A DNA stretch of 64,000 nucleotides. Source: Phascolomyces articulosus (lineage: Eukaryota; Mucoromycota; Mucoromycetes; Mucorales; Lichtheimiaceae). The position numbers were made by a program, and so were the translations under genes. Location: assembly GCA_025677815.1 (NCBI GenBank), contig JAIXMP010000001.1:2480001-2544000 (forward strand), given 5' to 3'. This document shows, one piece after another, positions 1-15,348 of the stretch; position 1 is the stretch's first letter; each line of letters starts with the position of its first letter. A model generated the notes under the pieces. It had not been told where the DNA came from. It made no database searches and saw nothing but the letters and a program-made list of their open reading frames with translations.

Positions 1-416
1 TTTTCACGCCAAGCTTGTTGCATAGACTTGTCAGGCATCTTGCATGCTTTTAACATACTAGGCAAAGCCCAAAATGTGACGATTCTCGAAAAAAGGACCC
101 AAGGATCAAAAGCACTTCGACTCTTTTCACTCTTGCCAGTCAATAATGGAGGAGGTTCCTGATAACGTTCAGGACGGATCAAGGTACGACCTCTTTGAAT
201 GTTTTGTCCTGCATTGGCAATACTATTGGCACCAGGTACCATGCGTCGAGTAGGTGCACGACCTAATGTGGTTTGTTTACGACCTAATGATACATTCCCT
301 CCAGGGGCTCCACCTACGGCTGTATTATAGTTGTTGGTTGTTGAATTGCCATAAGCAAAATCACCTCCAGGTCCTCCACCTCGAGGGTTATCATAATGCA
401 CTCCTCCTGGTGGCAT
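1..416 (-). CDS. Chitin synthase (class IV-like), N-terminal part only
   Basis: The reverse strand is open from an ATG at 416-414 to the left edge, giving about 138 residues with no intron. It begins Gly/Pro/Asn-rich. Near residue 82 comes a segment reading TLIRPERYQEPPP, then WVLFSRIVTFWALPSMLK and a final QQAWREK. Chitin synthases of the Chs3 group have this layout before the first membrane segments: an 'LVRPER' element, then 'TFWAP..L' and 'AWREK'. There is no myosin motor, and the N-terminal extension is short, so class IV fits better than class V/VII. The enzyme family makes cell-wall chitin from UDP-GlcNAc at the plasma membrane or in chitosomes. The catalytic QxxRW region lies outside the window. 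Upstream, 500-770 is pyrimidine-rich on the coding strand, like a fungal promoter or leader. Family fairly sure, class less so. Confidence 0.75.
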   Translation of the reverse strand, partial: MPPGGVHYDNPRGGGPGGDFAYGNSTTNNYNTAVGGAPGGNVSLGRKQTTLGRAPTRRMVPGANSIANAGQNIQRGRTLIRPERYQEPPPLLTGKSEKSRSAFDPWVLFSRIVTFWALPSMLKACKMPDKSMQQAWRE

Positions 417-1993
417 TTTTTTTTCTTTTAAATAGATATATATATATGGTTATGTTTGTTCGTTTGTTGTTGGTATTATATAATAGAGATCGAATCAAAA
501 GGAAAGGGATGAAACTTTTTTTTCTTTTTTTTTGCGTGTACTTTTTTTTTTATAGAAGTATTGTTGAAAGAGGTTCTTACAAAAAGAAAAAGAAGAGAGA
601 TATAAAAAGAACAAACAAGAACAAAAAACAAAAAAAAAAAAAAAGAGAAAAAGAAAGAGAGAAAAATATAAAAAAAGGAAAGTGAACGGGAGGGAAAGGA
701 AAGAGAAAAGAAGAGAAAGTGAAAAAGGAAAGGGAAGAAGTAAGAAATATATATATAAAAAACTGGCTTGGTTAAGTGAGAGAGAGAGACTGGGGGGATG
801 AACGCCACGAGGGATTGACCAAATACAAGTTGGGAAGGAAAGGAAAGGAAAGGTTCAATATATAAAAATAGCCAAATCTTATAATAAAATAAGTTGGCTT
901 TTGTCTTTTTTTTTTTAATTATAATAATAATAAATCAATCAATCAAAATCAATCTAAAAAAATAATATTTTACTCTTCTAAAATACCTCTTTGATTTCTA
1001 CTATATGATTATTATTATTTTTATTCATCATAGTTATCAAATATGTACCTAATAGAGCAATACTTTTTTTTATATAAAGAAGCTCATGCACTTCACAACA
1101 TTTTCATTTGCGGAACTATTTAGTGCACCCAGACTTGTATATTATATATGTATTTCTGCGCCCCGCTTTCACTCTCAGTGTGTGTGTGTGTCACCTTACC
1201 TAATATATCAAGCTTCTTTGTGATGCGATATTATTGAAAGCCACTTTTCTTTCTTTTCAGATAAACCGTGTGATCTAGATCTCATAGTCAACTAAGCCTA
1301 TATATATATATCTTATAAAACTGAACTAAGCCTTAAAAAGAGTACTTTTTTTTAAAAAAAATATAAAGAATTGTCGATAATAATTGTCGAAAAAAAAAAG
1401 ATCGTACCTTTTTTTATTTATTTTAATAGATTCATGATGGATGATGGATGGTTTCTAATTTAAAGAGTCTCCGCAATAAAATAAAAAGAAATAAGAGAAT
1501 TAAAACATTAAATATTTGGCTGGGCTCTTTTTTTTTTTATCATAAAGAAAGGATTGACCTGGAACATTGACTATTTATCTTTATTATGACTCCCCCCTTT
1601 TTTTTTATACATATGGGAGGATGGGGGCGAGACCAATATTTATTTATTTATTGATTATTATTTTCTACCACAACAATCATGTCATACATACACATTGATT
1701 ATTTACACACACAATGAAATTAGAAAAAATACGCAAATCTTTTTTTGTATAGGTGACACACTCAATTTCTTTATATAATGATTCAAGTTGACACTTTGTA
1801 TTGTTGTATATAAAATATTGTACAAAAATTTACATGATATATGAATATATATATATATATATATATATATAAAGGGGAAAGAAGAGGAGAGAATCTAGGG
1901 ATGATACAAGATGGTGTATGTATAATACAATTTTACATTAATCGACCACGTTTTTTTTCTTTTTCGTATGATGATCTTGTTTGTTATTATTAT
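417..1993. other. Intergenic, head of chitin synthase and tail of MscS channel gene
   Basis: No convincing gene. Bases 500-780 are purine-rich on the plus strand, that is CT-rich on the strand of the chitin synthase gene, and are probably its promoter and leader. The rest is AT-rich with homopolymer runs, including an AT run at about 1843-1870. Short open frames here are products of the simple sequence. Confidence 0.6.
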
Positions 1994-4900
1994 TTATCGA
2001 CCATTTGTTACAGAAACTGCTTGTGAACCTTGTGCAAATGATTGTGGTGTAACAGACATCATGTTATTACTATTATTATTATTATGACCTTCACTCAAAA
2101 AAGCTTTCTCACCCATTGATTGAGTGAAACGTTGAGCAGGCAATTCATAACGAATATCAAGTTCAGTTAATAAATCTTTGACGGCAATCATAAACTATAA
2201 ATAAAATCCATCATGTCAATAAATCTTTAGCATGTCAACTAAAAAAAAAAAAAAAAAATTAATAATTTTTACCTTTGTTCTTCGCTGAAACCTTCTTCCG
2301 AGATCTTGCCAATTGCCTTTATGTGGTAACCACATGGTCAAAATAATTTGATTCACATCAATAATATCAGTGACACGCACATCAAATCCTGGAGCATAAT
2401 CTCTCGATTCTCCATTCACCCATTCAGCAAGTCGTTTATGGAATAATTTCAACCGTTCTGTAGGTGTACGGAAATCTATATTCATTACAATCGATTCTCC
2501 CATATCGCCTGAACGTCTGACATTGACAATTAATTTGGTCATTAATACCGTAGTAGGAGCATATACTTGTTGACCATCACCACGACTATATTATTATAAA
2601 GGTTAAGTTCTCAATCTTGTATATAATCCGATCAGATCGAAGAAGAAGGAGGAAAAAACTTACATGAATACAGTGCCCATTAATCCAAGTTCATGAACCA
2701 GTAAAAATTGATCATCAATGAGGAGATAATCACCTGCATCATAAGGGTGCTATATTATAACATAGATTTTGAGTGAGTGAGTAAGAAGAACCCTTAATTA
2801 AATCTACATACAGCATCATATAAATAGCACTTCACACACACACACACACACACACCTCCTTCCATTAATAATAATAAAAAATAATGAACTTACTGTAACA
2901 AAAAGAAACATGACACTTTCAAAGGTATTCTTACAAGAATTACCAAAAATAAAAGTTAATGCCAATAAAAAGGAACCTAGGGGAACCAACGCTTGCCATA
3001 AATCCACATGAAAGATACCCAAAGAAATAAAGACCGTAGCAACAATACTGATCAATAACAACATGGTATCAATTTTACCCAAGGCTTGTCCAGTGTCACG
3101 CATGGATTGAGATAGTGCTTTTCTTTCCTTGTAGATCTGTAACACAGTATCCCTGAATTCCCGTCGCGTCAAATTACCATTGCCATCACGATCAAAGACC
3201 GCAAAGGCCCGTTCTGCCTCTTCTCGTCCATTCGGAAAATAGGGTTCAAAATGGGATAAATCCAAAGATGTTTTACTATTTTCTAATTCTTCTTGTGGAA
3301 TATGAGAAGGTATCATGCCAGCATGATGCGGGTAGGCTAAAGAATAAAATAATTTTTTGGCGACCTTTTTGGCATATTCAATAGAATTGATATCGACTTT
3401 GTTACGATCAATTTTACTTCGTATTTGAGGTTGGTCTGTCAACACAATGTTCTGGATCCGTTTTTGGAATTGTCCAAAAATCTCCGCTCCTGCATGATGT
3501 TTGTTGTTGGTTTTATTATAGTGGTTGTTGTTACCATGAGAATAACTGGTGGTATAACTGCTAGTAGAATAACGATCGTCATGGCTACTATTACTTTTAT
3601 CAGATCCACCGCTGTTCGGACGTCGACTTCTTAAACCATTTGTTTCTGGTCGTGATTTTCGGGCTTCTGATTTACTCAATGTGTCGAGAACTAGAAATAT
3701 GATTGGTTGGATGATAACAATGGGGTTAAGTAATATAGAATTAAGACCTGCCAAGAAGGGCAAAAAAAAAAATAGTACTAGTATAATGATCATCATTCTC
3801 CCCCTTCCAACTAATTATTTGAAACAAAAATACTTTACTTTTAAGGGCATACTTGTTATCTCTTAATCGATCACTAAATGCTTCTCGATGAAATCGGGTG
3901 GCTAGTTATAATAAAATATCAGTTATTAATATCCATCTGAAGAAAGAAAAAAAAGGACCCTATGCCAAAAAATAGAAACACAGCTTACCAATAAATTGGA
4001 CCACGATTTTTTGTACAAATAACCAACAACTAGCAACGAAAATACATGCAAAGACTTTTGTAATGACAGCGGAATAACCTTGGGTTTTGACAGACTAAAA
4101 ATAGTTTCAATTGTTAATCATTCTGGGGGAACGCGGAGCAACAAGAAAGTTGGGGGGAGGATGAGGAAGAGCGGAGAGAAAGAGTGAAAAAGGAACGGAA
4201 AAGAAAAGTGTATTATAGAAAAAAAACACCGGTGGATTGACCAAAATGGCAAGTTTGCATTATTGGATTACTGCTATTACTACTACTACTACTACTATTA
4301 CTATTACTATTACTAACTTACATTGTATGGATAATCCAATAAAAATGCCCAAGAACCCCAATTCCAAGATGCTAAGATTAATATCATTAAATAGCGTTTT
4401 AAGCTCATATAATACTATCATGTAAAAAAATAAAATAATAATTGCCAATTGAGTTATGTGTGACACATCGTACGATGATCATCCATATTTCCCCATCATC
4501 ATTGGTAAAAGAGTATTTTTTTTTTTTTACCTCCATAGCTGTTTTCACTTTTTCCGATCGTCGACCTTTAAAAACCTTTGTCCATAAAGAAACCACCGCA
4601 GGGACAGATTCTACTAGAACAGCCACAATCCATACAGCACAATGAAGAGAAGCAGCCCAATAAAGCCATAATTGTAAATTACTTCGTACATTTTTAAAAT
4701 TTGGGTCAGCTCTTTCTTCTTCAGTAGGTACAGGAAGTAATTGGTTCACAAGCACAGCGGGTGTAATAAAGATGCACGAACCCACTAATGCTAAAATCAC
4801 TCTTTTGGCAAAAGGGGAAAGATAACTCCAACAACAGGGTCGTCGCATGGCTTCTTGAATTTTTTGTTTGGTTGTTTTTCGTCGTTTAGGTCGAGGTGTA

Positions 4901-5603
4901 TCTGGATCATCATTCCAATCAAATTCATCATCATCGTCATCGAGAGCTTGTTTTTCTTTTTTTAGTTCTTCTTCTTTGTTATTAGCTTCTTCTTGGTATT
5001 GATTAAAAAAGTGACGTGGTCCATGATGACGTTCTTTTTCATTGGTGATTGTATCTTCATCATCTTCATGATAAGAAGTATTACTATGAAGTGGTTGTTT
5101 TTCGGAATTTTCTATCGTTGGATCGTCTTGTTGCATTTCATGATGATGGAGAAAAGGATTTTTTGGTCTTAGCTCCGAAATAGTGTTCTCTGCTGCAAGA
5201 CGGACATCATCATCCTCGTTGTCTTTGTGCATGTCAACAATGTGATCATCTATAGTAGGCACCGGGGCCGGGTCTATGAGAGTTAGAGAAAAGAATAAAT
5301 ATTTAGAGTTCCACACCATAACATACATGCATCTTTTACACGAGTTTTGGGGGTGTAAATAAAGGATTTCTAGGGAGAATTAAATAAAAGGGAGAGAGAG
5401 ACAGAGAGAGAGAGAGAGAGGCTTAGGTGATGTGTATGGTTGCTCAGTTATGTATGATGTACACTGTTTATATGTACGTGTGTGTAATACTAATAGTAAA
5501 TAATGTGGGAGGACAAAAAAAAACATCTTCTTTTTTTACCTGTCATCAAACCCTTTTCATCTTCAACAACCGAAGGACTTATGCGCACAGACTTTTTAAC
5601 CAT
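1994..5603 (-). CDS. MscS-family mechanosensitive ion channel with EF-hand (Msy1/Msy2 type)
   Basis: Nine exons, complement(join(1994..2194, 2273..2585, 2664..2749, 2894..3690, 3839..3901, 3989..4094, 4322..4414, 4531..5273, 5540..5603)), give 821 residues with phase closed at every junction. Order: acidic, Lys-rich cytosolic N-terminus; about six membrane segments between residues 175 and 620; one canonical EF-hand loop (DRDGNGNLTRRE, near 523-534) after an S/N/H-rich linker; then the MscS pore and beta domain, recognisable by HPYDAGDYLLIDDQ and GTVFM; then an Asn/Gln-rich tail. In fission yeast, Msy1 and Msy2 of this architecture sit in ER membranes and limit calcium rise and swelling after hypo-osmotic shock. 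The EF-hand before the pore suggests the same calcium-tuned role here. The start was chosen because the first exon is a short ATG-led piece (MVKKSVRISPS) that splices in phase. Family secure; location is inference from homologues. Confidence 0.9.
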
Positions 5604-6623
5604 TTAACGAATGAATAAATAATATGATTATTCTGATTGAGAAGGAGAAGAATAAAATGAAAAAGAAGACGCTTAAAAAAAAACGTTTCGTCTATTCTTT
5701 AAAACTATTTTTTTTTATATTGAGCGGGAAAGACTTAACTACGTCCGGATGTTTCAGTTGCCACTGACTTTTTTTTTCTGTGTGATTAATGCTGGTGAAA
5801 AGAGCTATCATTATGTGAGCTGCTGTGAGTGATTTTTTTTCCCCTACAAGAATTTCCAGGAGAGTCCAGAACCCACACCCCAAATGAAAAAGGCGGACTT
5901 GTAAATAGAGAGTAAAGAGTCTTTTGTTGGATAAAGGAATTGGAGTTAATAAGATGGTGGCCCTGGTTGAAGTTATGGAGTTAATAAGATGGTGGCCCTG
6001 GTTGAAGTTATACTAATCCATTATGAACATACGCGTGATTCACCCTCTTTTGATGTGTGTAACCAAGGAGTCAAACGCATTGTGTTGAGTTGTTGTTGTT
6101 TAGAAAGTGATTACTACTATGGTGACTATTTGAGTATCATTATAGGGTTTTAGGGTTGGGGGACTCCTGACAGAATTTGGCAAGTTTTTTATTTTTTTAT
6201 TTTTTTTATTTTTTTAAAAAAAAGCAAGAGGAGTGAGTGTGTGTGCAGCAGTAAACCTTGGCACACGTATTACATCAAACCAACCATACGTTGCATATGG
6301 GTTATTATTAACTACAACCCCATTACACTATATAGAAACAATATAAAAACGCCTCACTTTTTTTTTTCTTTGTTTTTTTCTTTTCTTTTCTTCTTCCTTT
6401 GTCTTTTCATTACTTTATCTTCAAAACAACTCACTCACATCTACTAACACCACCACCACACCTTTCTTTTTTACTTTATATATTTTTTTTGTGCCGGTTC
6501 ACATAAAACTCCCATTTACATAGTCACTTTTTTTTTCTTTGCATATTTATTTATATACACACACTCTTTTTTTTTTGTACCCTTATATTCAATTCATTCT
6601 TCTTTTTTATCATACAAAAAAAA
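5604..6623. other. Divergent intergenic region, MscS gene and homeobox gene
   Basis: About 1 kb between two divergently transcribed genes, so it should hold both promoters. Near the homeobox side there is a strongly CT-rich stretch (6358-6470) and a second T/C-rich leader up to the ATG, common in fungal promoters. A perfect tandem 35-bp duplication lies at 5942-6011 (listed separately). No coding signal was seen. Confidence 0.55.
5942..6011. repeat. Perfect tandem duplication, 2 x 35 bp
   Basis: The 35-bp unit that starts ggagttaataagatggtgg occurs twice without mismatch or gap, at 5942-5976 and 5977-6011. It is not simple sequence and lies between the MscS and homeobox genes. Identity suggests a recent duplication or an assembly artefact. 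Function unknown. Confidence 0.9.
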
Positions 6624-8288
6624 ATGATGAACAAATACAGACATCGATCCAATACCAATCCTATCATGGCTCCTCCTTCATGTCCTACCATGTCTTATCC
6701 AACACATCATCATCATCATCATCCTCATCATCCCACCACCACCAACATGGGTCCACCATCTGCACCAACACGTAAACGAACTCATTTAAAACCAAGTCAA
6801 GTTGCTGTCCTTCAAGAATCGTTTGTGACCAATCCATTACCTGATGCATCTATTCGTTGTCGGCTGGCCCGGGAACTTGGTGTGACCGAAAGAACAATTC
6901 AAATTTGGTTTCAAAATCGTCGAGCCAAAGCTCGTAAATTGGAAGCCACTTGTCCCAATGGTATGGGTCCCAATGGTAAAATCCCTTCTTTGATGCCTAA
7001 TGTTAGAACAGGTTGGATTGAACCTCCTCCTCGTCATCATCATCCCAATGGTAGTCAATCTTCCCCTCAACGTTATCAAGCTACTTTTCGTACCATGATG
7101 ACACCTGAACGTTTTGAAGAAATGCAACAGCAACAACAACAGGAACAACAACAACAAGAGATCGATGTAGCATCTCAAGTGGCTTGGCAACAACCCATGC
7201 GTAAACGTCCTCGTTCTTATTCAAAGCCTGAAACAACATCTACTCCATTGGGAGTACAGTTACAACAGCAAGATGAACAACAAGAGGATATAATTCCTCG
7301 TGCCGTGTCGGAAGGTACGGATCGGATGATATCTAAACAAGGTAAATAAGGAGCATACCTTAACTCCGCACTCGACTTTTTTTTTTTATATATATATATA
7401 TACTTATCCACCATACTCCTTTCTATTAAGCCGCATATCAACTTACACATCATCCATTTTTACCATTTTATGACACTAGGTCCGAATAGTAACAATCATC
7501 ATCATCATCATCAACAAGTGACCTTTCCAGTAGCTGCCTTACGAGTAGGTAGTTGGGCAAGATTTGCCGGATTAAATGATCAACAATGGGACCTCGTGTG
7601 TTACGCACACCAACGCCAGTTGATCTGGCAAATTCAAGATGACGGACATCAATTCCGTATTCAAATTGATTTTTCAGCCATTCAACAATTAGTCTTAACA
7701 TCTGAAATTCAAGAAGATATGACTATGGCCGATCAAATCCAAGTCCATTTGCATCATCCAGGAGATTTGACCTTTTCCATGTGGCGAGCCGGTATCGACC
7801 AAGATTGGATTCGTTGTGGTGATTTTTCTGAAAATAAACAAGCCACGTATCAAGCCATCCATGTTTTGCAAGGTAATCAAGAAATGTTACGTCAAGCTTT
7901 GTTTGATTTATTTAATCAAGCTCCGGATATGATTTCGAAATGTGCCATGATGGAAAGTAATAGTCATCAAGCACCTCCCGCATTGGAATTATGTCGTGAT
8001 TTTACTCTATCACCTTCTGCTACCCCTGAACCTGCCATGACAACGGCTGCTATGGCTTATTCTCATCATGTTGCCACCACTCATAATGCAACAAGTGGTG
8101 GTCCTTGGATGATGCCGTCTGAAACTTCCTCCTATCTTCCTACAACAACGAATAGTAAAACGACAGGTTTGGAAGAAAGTGCTTGGTTACAACAACATCA
8201 ACAACCTTGGGATAATTCATGGCAAGTTCTTCCGCCTTCTTCTTCATTTACTACTCCTTCCACTACCATGGATGTCAATTTCTTGTGA
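6624..8288 (+). CDS. Homeodomain transcription factor, Phx1/Hoy1-like
   Basis: Two exons, join(6624..7341, 7480..8288), give 508 residues; the 138-bp intron splices a Gly codon. A His/Pro-rich N-terminus precedes the homeodomain at about residues 50-107, with the recognition-helix signature IQIWFQNRRAKARK. The middle is Gln-rich (about 170-230). The second exon opens with a His run and then holds a conserved block at about residues 252-400 (VGSWARFAG, DLVCYAHQRQLIWQI, FRIQIDFSAIQQL). I know a similar second block from fungal homeodomain regulators of the S. pombe Phx1 / Yarrowia Hoy1 kind, which act in stationary-phase survival or hyphal growth. It is a nuclear DNA-binding protein; the targets cannot be read from sequence. 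There are two adjacent ATGs (6624 and 6627), and the first is taken. Homeodomain certain, subfamily likely. Confidence 0.9.
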
Positions 8289-9328
8289 ATTTAAATATCA
8301 TTTATATATTTATTAAAAAAAAACAATCCACATTTCTATACTCTTTTTTTTTGCCTGGTTTGCAAAAATGATGATTTCTTTTCTTGTTCATAAAAAAAAC
8401 TCGCATCACAAACACATATTTTACATATAAAATCCTCCCTTTTTTTTTCCATCTTCTTTTTTATTATATTCAATATATCGTACATATTATCCCCCTTTTT
8501 TTCTCCCTTCAATTCACACACTTCTTTTTGATTATTATGAAGAAATTCACACACTTCATTTATCTCCCCAACCCTCCTTAAATTAAACAACATAAAAAAA
8601 TAAAACTTTGATCCCATATCCTCCTCCCCTTATAACATCACATAAAGAAAAAACCTTTTTCATCCACATGGTGATCCACTCTGTGCATCTTCTTACATAA
8701 TGAATAACATTTAAGTTGTAGTAGAAAAAAAAATATATAGGAGTAGGTCTATCTTTGTTCAAACGATTCTTATATGCACCGAAGACAAACATAAAATGGT
8801 GCCACACATAAGCACCCACGAGCTAATTATCATAATGAGTCAATCTTTGTAATAGAAAGCTATTTAATATATCACATGAACAGATAAACCATTTGCTTTA
8901 GAAAAAAAAAGAGTTTATTTTATTTTTTATATATAAAAAATACCCAATGGATTTCCATGAGTCAACGCTGTTTTGCTGCGTCAAAAAAAAAGACGTCACT
9001 TGAATGAGCGGATAGCAATAATTTTTTTGCTGCGAAACGTGAGTTGTCAACTAACCCGCCTTACATAGAGCAGCCTTATATCTTTTTTTTTTTAGCTTAA
9101 AAAAAAAACTCGATTCGTTAATTATATCTAATAAAAGTAAGCAACATCCTCCAAACATTGCAATGAAGAATTAAAAAAAAATACATTGGATAAAAACACG
9201 AAATAGACGCCCTTTTAACGCAAACAAATATATTTCGAGATTATAAAAAAAATAACTAACCCAAGCGGCTTATGATTTTTTCCTAATTATTAGATAAATT
9301 ATATATATAATAATAATCGTTCATCATA
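8289..9328. other. Intergenic, 3' side of homeobox gene and promoter of eIF2-gamma
   Basis: AT-rich with many T and A runs and no supported gene. Short frames on both strands (for example 8336-8819) are low-complexity. The last 300 bases lead into eIF2-gamma, whose ATG is preceded by AT-only sequence and the context TCATAATGG. Confidence 0.55.
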
Positions 9329-11264
9329 ATGGCTGTTACTGACGAAACTCAATCCGTCCAAGTAGACGTTACAAAACTTACTGCTTTATCACCAGAAGTT
9401 ATTTCAAAACAAGCTACCATCAATATCGGTAAAAAAAAAAATACAACACGTTTTTTTTTATTTTCAATCTATCTCATTATGTAACCTAATATGAATCTGG
9501 TTTTTTTTTGTAGGTACCATTGGTCACGTAGCTCACGGTAAATCGACAGTTGTTAAGGCTATTTCTGGTGTCCAGGTAAAAAAAAGAATATAATGAAATA
9601 ATAGATTGACCATGAAATTACATCAATGAACAAAAAGGACTTTTTTTTTTCTAAAAAAAAATACCAACCCAACCCCAAATCAATATATTATCATAGACCG
9701 TTCGTTTCAAAAATGAAATGGAAAGAAATATTACTATCAAGTTAGGTTATGCCAATGCAAAGATCTACAAGTGTAGAAATTCCGAATGTCCTCGTCCTGG
9801 ATGTTATCGATCCTATGGATCATCCAAGGAAGATAATCCCCCTTGTGAACGTCCTGGTTGTGGTGGAAAGATGGAATTGGTTAGACATGTTTCTTTTGTC
9901 GATTGCCCAGGTCACGACATTTTGATGACAACTATGTTATCCGGTGCCGCAGTCATGGACGCTGCGTTACTCTTGATCGCCGGTAATGAATCTTGTCCAC
10001 AACCTCAAACTTCAGAACATTTGGCCGCTATTGAAATCATGAAATTGAAACATGTCATTATCCTTCAAAACAAGGTTGATCTTGTTAAAGAAAAGGCTGC
10101 ACAAGAACAACATGGTGATATTTTGGCTTTTGTCAAGGGTAACTATCCATGATAATGATGATAGGGATATAACGTCGGAATTTAATGGATGGAAATAACT
10201 TATATGGAGATCTAATATAAACTTTAGGTACTGTTGCTGATGGTGCACCTGTCATTCCTATTTCCGCTCAATTGAAATACAACATTGATGCTATCAACGA
10301 ATATATTACAAAGAAGATTCCAGTACCTGTTCGTGATTTCACTGCTGATCCTCGACTTATTGTCATTCGTTCTTTTGATATTAACAAACCTGGTGCTGAT
10401 GTCACTCAATTGCAAGGTGGTGTTGCTGGTGGTTCCATTTTGAAGGGTGTTTTGAAAGTGGGTGATGAAATCGAAGTACGTCCTGGTGTTGTTATTAAGG
10501 ATCAAGAAGGCAAGATCCGTGCTAGACCTATTCTTTCAAAGATTCTTACATTGGCTGCCGAAACCAACAAGTTGGATTTCGCTGTTCCTGGTGGTTTGAT
10601 TGGTAATTATAATATATATTTTTATTGATTGGGAAAGGAAAACATAGGAAGATATGGGAAAGATTTGGAATTAGAGCGAGAGAGTATATGAATTTATTCC
10701 ATTAGAGAAAGGGAAAGGTAGAACAATGGTCTCTCTTTTGATTGTGTATATACTAAAAAAAATTGATATGATTTTGTTATTTTAGGTGTTGGTACTCAAA
10801 TGGATCCTACACTTTGCCGTGGTGATCGTCTTGTCGGTCAAGTTCTTGGTTATCCTGGTACACTTCCTTCTATCTACACTGAATTAGAAATCTCTTACTT
10901 CTTGTTGCGTCGATTATTGGGTGTCAAGACTGATGATAAGAAGCAAGCCAAGGTTGCAAAATTGACAAAGGGTGAATTATTGTTGGTCAACATTGGTTCC
11001 GTTTCAACTGGTGGTCGTGTTGTCGGTGTCAAGGCTGATTTGGCCAAGATTGTATTGACTGGTCCTACATGTACTGAAGTTGGTGATAAGGTTGCTTTAT
11101 CCAGAAAGATCGAAAGACATTGGCGGTAAGTTTCTATATAAAAATATCTTGGGGAATTTAGAGATATGTGTGATGAGTGGAAAACTTATTTTTTTTTCTT
11201 TTCTAGTCTTATTGGTTGGGGTAAGATCAAGCGTGGTACTGAATTGGAAGCCGAAGCAAATTAA
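9329..11264 (+). CDS. GCD11: Translation initiation factor eIF2 subunit gamma
   Basis: Six exons, join(9329..9428, 9514..9575, 9697..10138, 10228..10602, 10786..11125, 11207..11264), encode 458 residues with phase closed. The protein is the GTPase subunit of eIF2, which brings initiator Met-tRNA to the 40S ribosome in the cytosol. G1 is GHVAHGKST (residues 37-45), G3 is DCPGH (from 123), G4 is NKVD (179-182) and G5 is ISAQ. A Cys-rich zinc ribbon insert (Cys at about 80, 85, 90, 104 and 109) is the hallmark of eIF2-gamma and separates it from EF-Tu. Domains II and III follow ([30 protein letters not shown] at the end). The length is near the short end for the family because the N-terminal extension is brief. 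Several introns start GTAAAAAA or carry long T runs. Identification very sure. Confidence 0.97.
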
Positions 11265-12368
11265 ACGGTTCCTTGAAGAAAGAAAAATAATAATAAAAAG
11301 AAGAATAATAAAAAAAACATTTGTATCTATTTTCATTCATTCATCAAAAAAAAAGAAGTACTTTCACCGTTTTTTTTTCCTCCCATCCCAAAAATTACTT
11401 TTGTTGTTTTATATATACGTCCCCCATCACCTTTGTTTCCTAAAGCGCAATTCGTTACGTCGAAAAAAAAAGTATATAATAAAAGATTTTTTATAAAACA
11501 AAAATATAATAGGTGGATAGTATACTGTTTAATACTTATCTGGATGGAGTTCATCAAAAAGATCAAATAAAATCACAGGGTATCTCTCGATTATTAATCT
11601 AAAAACCTACCCTTTTTTTTCCATATCTGAATACTTGTTGCAAAAACTGGGAGAGTCCATTACACTACTTTTTTTTTCTTTCAATGGATGGTTGGGGGAT
11701 GGATATTGTAGATGGAATGGGTGGTATACAACACACGTGTATCTTTTCAATAAGATCGATTGTAGTTTTTAATTGTTGCTCCAATTAATATATATAAAAT
11801 GACTTCATTTATGGCGTGGGACCATCTCTTTTAATATATAATAATTAAAAAGTTAGCTTAAATGGTAGAAATTATTAAAATTAATTGAAAACATAAATTA
11901 TATACGGATTTCCCATTGGTATAGTAATAAACAATAAGAAATAATTAAAATCAAAGAGGGAGTGTCAAAACACACCATGGTTGCATAATTATTATATACT
12001 GAATTCTCATATAAAGTTAAGCTATTCTTGCTTCATCTTATCACTGTTGCTACCATGTAGATAAGGTTCTTGTTTAGATGATGTTTTTATATATTTATTT
12101 TATTTTTTGTTCATATAATAAATGGGGGGGGGATAATCATATAACAATAACTGTTATTGTTGGTTACATATTTCAGGATAATACTAATAATATTACCAAT
12201 GAGTGATGATGGAAGAAAAACTATAATAAAAAAGAAAGGGAAAATATTCTGTATATGTAACATATAAACATTTTTTTGTGATGATTTAATATGTGTATTA
12301 TAATTGTGAATGTGTGTGTGTGTGTGTGTGTGTTGGAAGGATAATATTATAAAAGATTGAATTTGTTA
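11265..12368. other. Convergent intergenic region between eIF2-gamma and DED1
   Basis: Both flanking genes end here, so only 3' UTRs and terminators are expected. The sequence is AT-rich with a GT microsatellite at about 12310-12333 and a G8 run at 12124-12131. No coding or RNA gene signal was seen. Confidence 0.55.

Positions 12369-15348
<2,980 letters not shown>

Noticed and set aside
254..685. 143-codon plus-strand frame
   Set aside because: It is antisense to the chitin synthase N-terminus and runs into purine-rich simple sequence (Lys runs). No domain.
476..808. 110-codon minus-strand frame rich in Phe and Ser
   Set aside because: Translation of the CT-rich promoter or leader; low complexity throughout.
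3425..3866. Two plus-strand frames inside the MscS gene
   Set aside because: Shadows of the large MscS exon, which has domain support on the other strand.
10139..10227. Possible C/D snoRNA in an eIF2-gamma intron
   Set aside because: A C-box-like ATGATGA is present, but no CTGA D box or terminal stem was found.
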